In this document: positions 49,599 to 60,732 of the stretch, one piece after another
Position numbering within the stretch: the first letter of the stretch is position 1
How the letters are laid out: each line of letters opens with the position of its first letter
Assembly (NCBI GenBank): GCA_028571685.1
Contig: CM053146.1
Span: 18,263,431 to 18,327,430, forward strand
DNA: 64,000 nt
Reading direction: 5' to 3'
Source: Heterohyrax brucei
Lineage: Eukaryota > Chordata > Mammalia > Hyracoidea > Procaviidae
The notes under the pieces: model-generated
The model's input: the letters and a program-made list of their open reading frames with translations, nothing else
The model's database searches: none
Told to the model about the DNA's origin: nothing
Translations under genes and position numbers: made by a program

Positions 49599-50394
49599 TT
49601 GAGAAACTCATACATTCTCTGTTCACTGTTTCCCAGTCTTAGAGAAGTAGATTTCTTTCTGCGAAAGTGCTGTTTTCACAGTGCTAAGTACTCCCAACTC
49701 TATCCACAATGTAGGTTTTACCAGTTTTATAAGTCTCTCTTATTTTCTTGTACTTATACATGGAATTCTCTGTGTAAACTTCTGTAACTTCCCTGGGTAG
49801 ATGATTCACTATGTACTTTCTCTTGTTTCTACCTGTTACCAATCATGAGAAACTCATACATTCTCTCTTCACTGTTTCCCAGTCTTAGAAAAGTGGATTT
49901 CTTTCTGCGAAAGTGCTGTTTTCACAGTGCTAAGTACTCGCAACTCTATCCACAATGTAGGTTTTACCAGTTTTCTAAGTCTCTCTTATTTTCTTGTACT
50001 GATACATGGAATTCTCTGTGTAAACCTCTGTAACTTTTCTTGGTAGACGAATCACTGTGTACTTTCTCTTGTTTCTATCTGTTACCAATCTTGAGAAACT
50101 CATACATTCTCTGTTCACTGTTTCACGGACTTAGAGAACTAAATTTTTTTGGCGAAAGTGCTGTTTTCACAGTGCTAAGTACTCCCAACTCTATCAACAA
50201 TGTAGGTTTTACCAGTTTTCTAAGTCTCTCTGATTTTTTTGTACTTATACTTGGAATTCTCTGTGTAAACCTCTGTAACTTTGCTAGGTACATGAATCAC
50301 TGTGTACTTTCTCTTGTTTCTATCTGTTACCAATCTTGAGAAACTCATACATTCTCTGTTCACTGTTTCCCAGTCTTAGAGAAGTAGATTTCTT
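49599..50394 (+). repeat. Right flank of alpha, repeated at 59.9 kb
   Basis: This matches 59,927-60,722 at offset 10,328 (42 monomers). Shared spellings are AGTTTTATAAGTC, CCCTGGGTAGATGATTC, ACTATGTAC, TCTTAGAAAAGTGG, TTTTCTTGGTAGACG, a T7 monomer, ATTTTTTTGTAC and TTTGCTAGGTACATG. The match is lost at the dyad of the next monomer (TTCTGCG at 50,336, TTCGGCG at 60,664), another switch at the same place in the monomer. Confidence 0.8.
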
Positions 50395-50479
50395 TCTGCG
50401 AAAGTGCTGTTTTCACAGTGCTAAGTACTCCCAACTCTATCCACAATGTAGGTTTTACCAGTTTTCTAAGTCTCTCTTA

Positions 50480-50870
50480 TTTTCTTGTACTTATGCATGG
50501 AATTCTCTCGGTAAAATTATGTAACTTCTCTAGGTAGATGAATCAGTGTGTACTTTCTCTTGTTTCTATCTGTTAACCAATCATGAGAAACTCATACATT
50601 CACTGTTAACTGTTTCCCAGTCTTAGAGAAGTAGATTTCCTTCGACGAAACTGTTGTTTTCACAGTGCTAAGTACTCCCAACTCTATCAACAATGTTGGT
50701 TTTACCAGTTTTCTAAGTCTCTCTTATTTTCTTGTACTTATACTTGGAATTCTCTGTGTAAACTTCTGTAACTTTTGTAGGTAGATGAATGACTGTGTAC
50801 TTTCTCTTGTTTCTATCTGTTAGCAATCTGGAGAAACTCATACATTCTCTGTTCACTGTTTCCCAGTCTT
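50480..50870 (+). repeat. Short block repeated at 61.8 kb
   Basis: This matches about 61,792-62,181 at offset 11,311-11,312 (46 monomers). Shared spellings are ACTTATGCATGG, CGGTAAAATTATG, GAAACTGTTG, AACTTTTGTAGG, GAATGACTG and TTAGCAATCTGGAG. A one-base gain (GTTAACCAATC, near 50,576) is private to this copy. Confidence 0.75.
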
Positions 50871-51711
50871 AGAGAAGTAGATTTCTTTCTGCGAAAGTGC
50901 TGTTTACCCAGTGCTAAGTACTCCCAACTCTATCAACAATGTAGGTTTTACCAGTTTTCTAAGTCTCTCTTATTTTATTGTACTTAAGCTTGGAATTCTC
51001 TGTGTAAACTTCTGTAACTTTTCTAGGTAGGTGAATCACTGTGTACTTTCTCTTGTTTCTACCTGTTACCAATCTTGAGAAACTCATACATTCTCTGTTC
51101 ACTGTTTCACGGACTTAGAGAACTAAATTTCTTCGGCAAAAGTGCTGTTTTCACAGTGCTAAGTACTCCCAACTCTATCAACAATGTAGGTTTTACCAGT
51201 TTTCTAAGTCTCTCTTATTTTCTTGTACTTATACTTGGAATTCTCTGTGTAAACCTCTGTAACTTTTCTAGGTAGATGAATCACTGTGTACTTTCTCTTG
51301 TTTCTATCTGTTACCAATCTTGAGAAACTCAGACATTCTCTGATCACTGTTTCCCAGTCTTAGAGAAGTAGATTTCTTTCTGCGAAAGTGCTGTTTTCAC
51401 AGTGCTAAATACTCCCAACTCTATCCACAATGTAGGTTTTACCAGTTTTCTAAGTCTCTCTTATTTTCTTGTACTGATACATGGAATTCTCTGTGTAAAC
51501 TTCTGTAACTTCTCTATGTAGATGAATCACTGTGTACTTTCTCTTTTTTCTATCTATTACCAATCTTGAGAAACTCATACGTACTCTGTTAACTGTTTCC
51601 CACTCTTAGAGAAGTAGATTTCTTTCTGTGAAAGTGCTGTTTTCACAGTGCTAAGTACTCCCAAATCTATCCACATTGTAGGTTTTACCAGTTTTCTAAG
51701 TCTTTTTTATT
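50860..51711 (+). repeat. Block repeated at the right end of the window, copy 1
   Basis: This matches 63,149-64,000 at offset 12,289 (50 monomers). Shared spellings are CTGTTTACCCAGTGC, the HindIII type, TCTAGGTAGGTG, AATTTCTTCGGCAAAAG (a one-base loss), CTCTGATCACTG, GCTAAATACTCC, CTCTTTTTTCTATC and CACATTGTAGG. The partner runs into the window edge, so the true length of the match is unknown. Confidence 0.82.
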
Positions 51712-52504
51712 TTCTTGTACTTATACTGGGAATTCTCTATGTAAACCTCGTAACTTTTCTAGGTAGATGAATCACTGTGTACTTTCTCTTGTTTCTATCT
51801 GTTACCAATCTTCAGAAACTCATACATTCTTTGTTCACTGTTTCCCAGACTTAGAGAAGTAGATTTCTTTCGCTGAAAGTGCTGTTTTCACAGTGCTAAG
51901 TACTCCCAACTCGATCAACAGTGTAGGTTTTACCAGTTTTCTAAGTCTCTCTTATTTTCTTGTACTTATACATGGAATTCTCTGTGTAAACCTATGTAAC
52001 TTTTCTAGGTAGATGAATCCCTGTGTACTTTCTCTTGTTTCTATCTGTTACCAATCTTGAGAAACTCATACATTCTCTGTTCGCTGTTTCCCAGTATTAG
52101 AGAAGTAGATTTCTTTCAGCGAAAGTGCTATTTTCAAAGTGCTAAGTACTCCCAACTCTATCAACAATGTAGTTTTTACCAGTTTTCTAAGTCTCTCTTA
52201 TTTTCTTGTACTTATACATGGAATTCTCTGTGTAAACTTCTGTAATTTCTCTGGGTAGATGATTCACTATGTACTTTCTCTTGTTTCTACCTGTTACCAA
52301 CCATGAGAAACTCATACATTCTCTCTTCACTGTTTCCCAGTCTTAGAAAAGTAGATTTCTTTCTGCGAAAGTGCTGTTTTCACAGTGCTAAGTACTCGCA
52401 ACTCTATCCACAATGTAGGTTTTACCAGTTTTCTAAGTCTCCCTTATTTTCTTGTACTGATAGATGGAATTCTCTGTGTAAACTTCTGTAACTTCTCTAG
52501 GTAG
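51684..52504 (+). repeat. CGTAAC-led cassette, copy 3
   Basis: This shares the order and rare spellings of 34,480-35,300, including ACTATGTACTTTC, CTACCTGTTACC and TCTTAGAAAAGTAG. The dyad position reads TTTCGCTGAAAG in the second monomer. The distance of about 70 monomers shows that this cassette has been copied or kept across a large part of the array. Confidence 0.7.
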
Positions 52505-53286
52505 ATGAATTACTGTGTACTTTCTCTTGTTTCTATCTGTTACCAATCTTGAGAAACTCATACGTACTCTGTTCACAGTTTCCCAGTCTTAGAGAAGTAA
52601 ATTTCTTTCAGGGAAAGTGCTGTTTTCACAGTGCTAAGTACTCCCAACTCTATCCACAATGTAGGTTTTACCAGTGTTCTAAGTCTCTCTTATTTTCTTG
52701 TACTTATACTTGGAATTCTCTGTGTAAACCTCTGTAACTTTTCTAGATAGATGAATCCCTGTGTACTTTCTCTTGTTTCTATCTGTTACCAATCTTGAGA
52801 AACTCATACATTCTCTGTTCACTGTTTCCCAGTCTTAGAGAAGTAGATTTCTTTCTGCGAAAGTGCTGTTTTCCCAGTGCTAAGTTCTCCCAACTCTATC
52901 AACAATGTAGGTTTTACCAGTTTTCTAAGTCTCTCTTATTTTCTTGTACTTAAGCTTGGAATTCTCTGTGTAAACTTCTGTAACTTTTCTAGGTAGATGA
53001 ATCACTGTGTACTTTCTCTTGTTTCTACCTGTTACCAATCTTGAGAAACTCATACATTCTCCGTTCACTGTTTCACGGACTTAGAGAACTAAATTTCTTT
53101 CGGCAAAAGTGCTGTTTTCGCAGTGCTAAGTACTCCGAACTCTACAAACAATATAGGTTTTACCAGTTTTCTAAGTCTCTCTGATTTTCTTGTACTTATA
53201 CTTGGAATTCTCTGTGTAAACCTCTGTAACTTTTCTAGGTAGATGAATCACTGTGTACTTTCTCTTGTTTCTATCTGTTACCAATC
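52505..53286 (+). repeat. Monomers between the cassette and the beta copy
   Basis: Three monomers: 52,549 with CATACGTACTCTG and TTTCAGGGAAAG, 52,795 with the HindIII site but CTTGTACTTAAG rather than ATTGTACTTAAG, and 53,041, an H form with CGGCAAAAG, CTCCGAACTCTACAAAC and CAATATAGG. The 52,795 form may be an intermediate or recombinant of the HindIII sub-type. Confidence 0.72.
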
Positions 53287-56237
53287 TTGAGAAACTCATA
53301 CATTCTCTGTTCACTGTTTCCCAGTCTTAGAGAAGTAGATTTCTTTCTGCGAAAGTGCTGTTTTCACAGTGCTAAGTACTCCCACCTCTATCCACAATGT
53401 AGGTTTTACCAGTTTTCTAAGTCTCTCTTATTTTCTTGTACTGATACATGGAATTCTCTGTGTAAACTTCTGTAACTTCTCTAGGTAGATGAATCACTGT
53501 GTACTTTCTCTTGTTTCTATCTGTTACCAATCATGAGAAACTCATACATACTCTGTTCACTGTTTCCTAGTCTTAGAGAAGTAGATTTCTTTCGACGAAC
53601 CTGCTGTTTTCACAGTGCGAAGTACTCCCAACTCTATCAGCAATGTAGCTTTTACCAGTTTTCTAAGTCTCTCTTATTTTCTTGTACTTATACTAGGAAC
53701 TCTCTGTGTAAACCTCTGTAACTTTTCGAGGTAGACGAAACACTGTGTACTTTCTCTTGTTTCTGTCAGTTACCAATCTTGAGAAACTCATACATTCTCT
53801 GTTCACTGTTTCCCAGTCTTAGAGAAGTAGATTTCCTTCAGCCAAAGTGCTGTTTTCACAGTGCTAAGTACTCCCAACTCTATCAACAATGTAGTTTTTA
53901 CCAGTTTTCTAAGTCTCTCTTATTTTCTTGTACTTATACATGGAATTCTCTGTGTAAACTTCTGTAACTTCTCTAGGTAGATGAATCACTGTGTACTTTC
54001 TCTTGTTTCTATCTGTTACCAATCTTGAGAAACTCATACGTACTCTGTTCACTGTTTCCCAGTCTTAGAGAAGTAGATTTCTTTCAGGGAAAGTGCTGTT
54101 TTCACAGTGCTAAGTACTCCCAACTCTATCAACAATGTAGGTTTTACCACTTTTCTAAGTCTCTCTTATTTTCTTGTACTTATACTTGGAATTCTCTGTG
54201 TAAACCTCTGTAACTTTTCTAGGTAGATGAATCACTGTGTACTTTCTCTTCTTTCTATCTGTTACCAATCTTGAGAAACTCATACATTCTCTGTTCACTG
54301 TTACACGGACTTAGAGAACTAAATTTCTTTCGGCAAAAGTGCTGTTTTCGCAGTGCTAAGTACTCCCAACTCTATCAACAATGTAGGTTTTACCAGTTTT
54401 CTAAGTCTCTCTTATTTTCTTGTACTTATACTTGGAATTCTCTGTGTAAACCTCTGTAACTTTTCTAGGTAGATGAATCACTGTGTACTTTCTCTTCTTT
54501 CTATCTGTTACCAATCTTGAGAAAATCATACATTCTCTGTTCACTGTTTCACGGACTTAGAGAACGAAATTTCTTTTGGCGAAAGTGCTGTTTTCAGAGT
54601 GCTAAGTATTCCCAACTCTATCAACAATGTAGGTTTTACCATTTTTCTAAGTCTCTCTTATTTTCTTCTACTTATGATTGGAATTCTCTGTGTAAACCTC
54701 TGTAACTTTTCTAGGTAGATGAATCACTGTGTACTTTCTCTTGTTTCTATCTGTTACCAATCTTGAGAAATTCATACGTACTCTGTTCACTGTTTTCCAG
54801 TCTTAGAGAAGTAGATTTCTTTCGGCGAAAGTGCTGTTTTCCCAGTGCTACGTACTCCCAACTCTATCCACAATGTAGGTTTTACCACTTTTCTAAGTCT
54901 CTCTTATTTTCTTGTACTTATACTTGGAATTCTCTGTGTAAACCTCTGTAACCTTTCTAGGTAGATGAATCACTGTGTACTTTCTCTTGTTTCTATCTGT
55001 TACCAATCTTGAGAAAGTCATACATTCTCTGTTTTCTGTTTCACGGACTTAGAGAACGAAATTTCTTTCGGCGAAAGTGCTTTTTTCACAGTACTAAGAA
55101 ATCCCAACTCTATCAATAATGTAGGTTTTACCAGTTTTCTAAGTCTCTCTTATTTTCTTGTACTTATACATGGAATTCTCTCGGTAAAATTATGTAACTT
55201 CTCTAGGTAGATGAATCAGTGTGTACTTTCTCTTGTTTCTATCTGTTACCAATCTTGAGAAACTCATACATTCACTGTTCACTGTTTCCCAGTCTTAGAG
55301 AAGTAGATTTCTTTCGACGAAACTGCTGTTTTCACAGTGCTAAGTACTCCCAACTCTATCAACAATGTAGGTTTTACCAGTTTTCTAAGACTCTCTTATT
55401 TTCTTGTACTTATACTTGGAATTCTCTGTGTAAACCTCTGTAACTTTTCTAGGTAGATGAAAAACTGTGCACTTTCTCTTGTTTCTATCTGTTACCAATC
55501 TTGAGAAACTTATACATTCTCTGTTCACTGTTTCCCAGTCTTAGAGAAGTAGATTTCTTTCTGCGAAAGTGCTGTTTTCACAGTGCTAAGTACTCCCAAC
55601 TCTATCCACAATGTAGGTTTTACCAGTTTTCTAAGTCTCTCTTATTTTCTTGTACTTATACATGGAATTCTCTGTGTAAACTTCTGTAACATCTCTGGGT
55701 AGATGAATCACTGTGTACTTTCTCTTGTTTCTATCTGTTACCAATCTTGAGAAACTCATACATTCTCTGTTCACTGTTTCGCAGTCTTAGAGAAGTAGAT
55801 TTCTTTCTGCGAAAGTGCTGTTTTCACCGTGCTAAGTACTCCCAACACTATCCACATTGTAGGTTTTACCAGTTTTCTAAGTCTTTTTTATTTTCTTGTA
55901 CTTATACTGAGAATTCTCTATGTAAACCTCGTAACTTTTATAGGTAGATGAATCACTGTGTACTTTCTCTTGTTTCCATCTGTTACCAATCTTCAGAAAC
56001 TCATACATTCTCTGTTCACTGTTTCCCAGACTTAGAGAAGTAGATTTCTTTCGGTGAAAGTGCTGTTTGCACAGTGCTAAGTACTCCCAACTCGATCAGC
56101 AATGTAGGTTTTACCAGTTTTCTAAGTCTCTCTTATTTTCTTGTACTTATACTTGGAATTCTCTGTGTAAACCTCTGTAACTTTTCTAGGTAGATGAATC
56201 CCTGTGTACTTTCTCTTGTTTCTATCTGTTACCAATC
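53287..56237 (+). repeat. Nested unit, beta copy (12 monomers)
   Basis: The first two monomers match 56,238 and 56,484 at offset 2,951; the remaining ten (53,779-55,992) match 57,468-59,681 at offset 3,689. The difference of 738 bp equals three monomers (56,730, 56,976, 57,222), present in gamma and absent here. The monomer at 53,779 follows TGTCAGTTACC, as 56,730 does, but resembles 57,468 in its right part, so it is a likely hybrid at a three-monomer deletion. Confidence 0.82.
55992..56237 (+). repeat. Chimeric junction monomer between beta and gamma
   Basis: The left part (TTCAGAAACTC, CCCAGACTTAG) matches 59,681 and 49,353, which end the unit. The right part (ACTCGATCAGC, ATACTTGGAATTC) matches 47,386, which precedes alpha. 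The switch lies within about 56,031-56,098, monomer positions 40-107. A private base gives CTGTTTGCACAG. This monomer marks the unequal exchange that made tandem copies of the unit. Confidence 0.75.
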
Positions 56238-59200
56238 TTGAGAAACTCATACATTCTCTGTTCACTGTTTCCCAGTCTTAGAGAAGTAGATTTCTTTCTG
56301 CGAAAGTGCTGTTTTCACAGTGCTAAGTACTCCCACCTCTATCCACAATGTAGGTTTTACCAGTTTTCTAAGTCTCTCCTATTTTCTTGTACTGATACAT
56401 GGAATTCTCTGTGTAAACTTCTGTAACTTCTCTAGGTAGATGAATCACTGTGTACTTTCTCTTGTTTCTATCTGTTACCAATAATGAGAAACTCATACAT
56501 TCTCTGTTCACTGTTTCCTAGTCTTAGAGAAGTAGATTTCTTTCGACGAAACTGCTGTTTTCACAGTGCGAAGTACTCCCAACTCTATCAACAATGTAGC
56601 CTTTACCAGTTTTCTAAGTCTCTCTTATTTTCTTGTACTTATACTAGGAATTCTCTGTGTAAACCTCTGTAACTTTTCCAGGTAGACGAAACACTGTGTA
56701 CTTTCTCTTGTTTCTGTCAGTTACCAATCTTGAGAAACTCATACATTCTCTGTTCACTGTTTCCCAGTCTTAGATAAGTAGATTTGTTTCGGCGAAAGTG
56801 CTGTTTTCACAGTGCTAAGTACTCCCAACTCTATCAACAATGTAGGTTTTACCAGTTTTCTAAGTCTCTCTTATTTTCTTGTACTTATACTTGGAATTCT
56901 CTGTGTAAACCTCTGTAACTTTTCTAGGTAGATGAATCACCGTGTACTTTCTCTTGTTTCTATCTGTTACCAATCTTCAGAAACTCATACATTCTCTGTT
57001 CACTGTTTCACGGACTTAGAGAAGGAAATTTCTATCGGCGAAAGTGCTGTTTTCACAGTGCTAAGTACTCCCAACTCTATCCACAATGTAGGTTTTACCA
57101 GTTTTCTAAGTCTCTCTGATTTTCTTGTACTTATACTTGGAATTCTCTGTGTAAACCTCTGTAACTTTTCTAGATAGATGAATCACTGTGTACTTTCTCT
57201 TGTTTCTATCTGTTACCAATCTTGAGAAACTCATAAATTCTCTCTTCACTGTTTGACAGACTTAGAGAACGAAATTTCTTTCGGCGAAAGTGCTGTTTTC
57301 ACAGTGCTAAGTACTCCCAACTCTATGAACAATGTAGGTTTTACCAGTTTTCTAACTCTCTCTTATTTTATTGTACTTAAGCTTGGAATTCTCTGTGTAA
57401 ACTTCTGTAACTTCTCTAGGTAGATGAATCACTGTGTACTTTCTCTTGTTTCTATCTGTTACCAATCTTGAGAAACTCATACATTCCCTGTTCACTGTTT
57501 CCCAGTCTTAAAGAAGTAGATTTCTTTCAGCGAAAGTGCTGTTTTCACAGTGCTAAGTACTCCCAACTCTATCAACAATGTAGTTTTTACCAGTTTTCTA
57601 AGTCTCTCTTATTTTCTTGTACTTATACATGGAATTCTCTGTGTAAACTTCTGTAACTTCTCTAGGTAGATAAATCACTGTGTACTTTCTCTTGTTTCTA
57701 TCTGTTACCAATCTTGAGAAACTCATACGTACTCTGTTCACTGTTTCCCAGTCTTAGAGAAGTAGATTTCTTTCAGGGAAAGTGCTGTTTTCACAGTGCT
57801 AAGTACTCCCAACTCTATCAACAATGTAAGTTTTACCACTTTTCTAAGTCTCTCTTATTTTCTTGTACTTATACTTGGAATTCTCTGTGTAAACCTCTGT
57901 AACTTTTCTAGGTAGATGAATCACTGTGTACTTTCTCTTCTTTCTATCTGTTACCAATCTTGAGAAACTGATACATTCTCTGTTCACTGTTTCACGGACT
58001 TAGAGAACTAAATTTCTTTCGGCAAAAGTGCTGTTTTCGCAGTGCTAAGTACTCCCAACTCTATCAACAATGTAGGTTTTACCAGTTTTCTAAGTCTCTC
58101 TTATTTTCTTGTACTTATACTTGGAATTCTCTGTGTAAACCTCTGTAACTTTTCTAGGTAGATGAATCACTGTGTACTTTCTCTTCTTTCTATCTGTTAC
58201 CAATCTTGAGAAACTCATACATTCTCTGTTCACTGTTTCACGGACTTAGAGAACGAAATTTCTTTTGGCGAAAGTGCTGTTTTCAGAGTGCTAAGTACTC
58301 CCAACTCTATCAACAATGTAGGTTTTACCATTTTTCTAAGTCTCTCTTATTTTCTTCTACTTATGATTGGAATTCTCTGTGTAAACCTCTGTAACTTTTC
58401 TAGGTAGATGAATCACTGTGTACTTTCTCTTGTTTCTATCTGTTACCAATCTTGAGAAATTCATACGTACTCTGTTCACTGTTTTCCAGTCTTAGAGAAG
58501 TAGATTTCTTTCGGCGAAAGTGCTGTTTTCCCAGTGCTACGTACTCCCAACTCTATCCACAATGTAGGTTTTACCACTTTTCTAAGTCTCTCTTATTTTC
58601 TTGTACTTATACTTGGAATTCTCTGTGTAAACCTCTGTAACCTTTCTAGGTAGATGAATCACTGTGTACTTTCTCTTGTTTCTATCTGTTACCAATCTTG
58701 AGAAAGTCATACATTCTCTGTTTTCTGTTTCACGGACTTAGAGAACGAAATTTCTTTCGGCGAAAGTGCTTTTTTCACAGTACTAAGTAATCCCAACTCT
58801 ATCAATAATGTAGGTTTTACCAGTTTTCTAAGTCTCTCTTATTTTCTTGTACTTATACATGGAATTCTCTCGGTAAAATTATGTAACTTCTCTAGGTAGA
58901 TGAATCAGTGTGTACTTTCTCTTGTTTCCATCTGTTACCAATCTTGAGAAACTCATACATTCACTGTTCACTGTTTCCCAGTCTTAGAGAAGTAGATTTC
59001 TTTCGACGAAACTGCTGTTTTCACAGTGCTAAGTACTCCCAACTCTATCAACAATGTAGGTTTTACCAGTTTTCTAAGACTCTCTTATTTTCTTGTACTT
59101 ATACTTGGAATTCTCTGTGTAAACCTCTGTAACGTTTCTAGGTAGATGAAAAACTGTGCACTTTCTCTTGTTTCTATCTGTTACCAATCTCGAGAAACTT

Positions 59201-59926
59201 ATACATTCTCTGTTCACTGTTTCCCAGTCTTAGAGAAGTAGATTTCTTTCTGCGAAAGTGCTGTTTTCACAGTGCTAAGTACTCCCAACTCTATCCACAA
59301 TGTAGGTTTTACCAGTTTTCTAAGTCTCTCTTATTTTCTTGTACTTATACATGGAATTCTCTGTGTAAACTTCTGTAACATCTCTGGGTAGATGAATCAC
59401 TGTGTACTTTCTCTTGTTTCTATCTGTTACCAATCTTGAGAAACTCATACATTCTCTGTTCACTGTTTCGCAGTCTTAGAGAAGTAGATTTCTTTCTGCG
59501 AAAGTGCTGTTTTCACCGTGCTAAGTACTCCCAACACTATCCACATTGTAGGTTTTACCAGTTTTCAAAGTCTTTTTTATTTTCTTGTACTTATACTGAG
59601 AATTCTCTATGTAAACCTCGTAACTTTTATAGGTAGATGAATCACTGTGTACTTTCTCTTGTTTCCATCGGTTACCAATCTTCAGAAACTCATACATTCT
59701 CTGTTCACTGTTTCCCAGACTTAGAGAAGTAGATTTCTTTCGGTGAAAGTGCTGTTTTCACAGTGCTAAGTACTCCCAACTCGATCAACAATGTAGGTTT
59801 TACCAGTTTTCTTAGTCTCTCTTATTTTCTTGTACTTATACATGGAATTCTCTGTGTAAACCTCTGTAACTTTTCTAGGTAGATGAATCCCTGTGTACTT
59901 TCTCTTGTTTCTATCTGTTACCAATC
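56238..59926 (+). repeat. Nested unit, gamma copy (15 monomers)
   Basis: This is the longest version, with monomers at 56,238, 56,484, 56,730, 56,976, 57,222, 57,468, 57,714, 57,960, 58,206, 58,452, 58,698, 58,944, 59,190, 59,436 and 59,681 (3,689 bp). Beta and alpha can be derived from it by losses of three and seven monomers. It contains one HindIII-type monomer (57,222), an H form with CGGCAAAAG (57,960), and the CGGTAAAATTATG pair (58,698-59,189). It is followed by the same flank as alpha. Confidence 0.82.
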
Positions 59927-60722
59927 TTGAGAAACTCATACATTCTCTGTTCACTGTTTCCCAGTCTTAGAGAAGTAGATTTCTTTCTGCGAAAGTGCTG
60001 TTTTCACAGTGCTAAGTACTCCCAACTCTATCCACAATGTAGGTTTTACCAGTTTTATAAGTCTCTCTTATTTTCTTGTACTTATACATGGAATTCTCTG
60101 TGTAAACTTCTGTAACTTCCCTGGGTAGATGATTCACTATGTACTTTCTCTTGTTTCTACCTGTTACCAATCATGAGAAACTCATACATTCTCTCTTCAC
60201 TGTTTCCCAGTCTTAGAAAAGTGGATTTCTTTCTGCGAAAGTGCTGTTTTCACAGTGCTAAGTACTCGCAACTCTATCCACAATGTAGGTTTTACCAGTT
60301 TTCTAAGTCTCTCTTATTTTCTTGTACTGATACATGGAATTCTCTGTGTAAACCTCTGTAACTTTTCTTGGTAGACGAATCACTGTGTACTTTCTCTTGT
60401 TTCTATCTGTTACCAATCTTGAGAAACTCATACATTCTCTGTTCACTGTTTCACAGACTTAGAGAACTAAATTTTTTTGGCGAAAGTGCTGTTTTCACAG
60501 TGCTAAGTACTCCCAACTCTATCAACAATGTAGGTTTTACCAGTTTTCTAAGTCTCTCTGATTTTTTTGTACTTATACTTGGAATTCTCTGTGTAAACCT
60601 CTGTAACTTTGCTAGGTACATGAATCACTGTGTACTTTCTCTTGTTTCTATCTGTTACCAATCTTGAGAAACTCATACATTCTCTGGTCACTGTTTCCCA
60701 GTCTTAGAGAAGTAGATTTCTT
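59927..60722 (+). repeat. Right flank of gamma, partner of 49.6-50.4 kb
   Basis: This matches 49,599-50,394 at offset 10,328. Few differences were noticed, for example CACAGACTTAG in the T7 monomer here against CACGGACTTAG in the partner. The shared flank shows that alpha plus flank and gamma plus flank descend from one larger block. Confidence 0.8.
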
Positions 60723-60732
60723 TCGGCGAAAG
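60720..60732. other. Dyad CTTTCGGCGAAAG in the monomer (representative)
   Basis: The arms CTTTCG and CGAAAG flank one central G, so the site is a near-perfect inverted repeat. It holds the main CpG dinucleotides of the monomer. Variants include TCTGCGAAAG, TCGACGAAAC, TCAGCGAAAG, TCGGCAAAAG, TCGGTGAAAG and TCAGGGAAAG; several fit CpG loss to TG or CA. Against the 17-bp CENP-B box core (TTCG, four bases, A, two bases, CGGG) it matches TTCG and the A on either strand but not CGGG. A protein-binding role is inference only. Confidence 0.5.
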
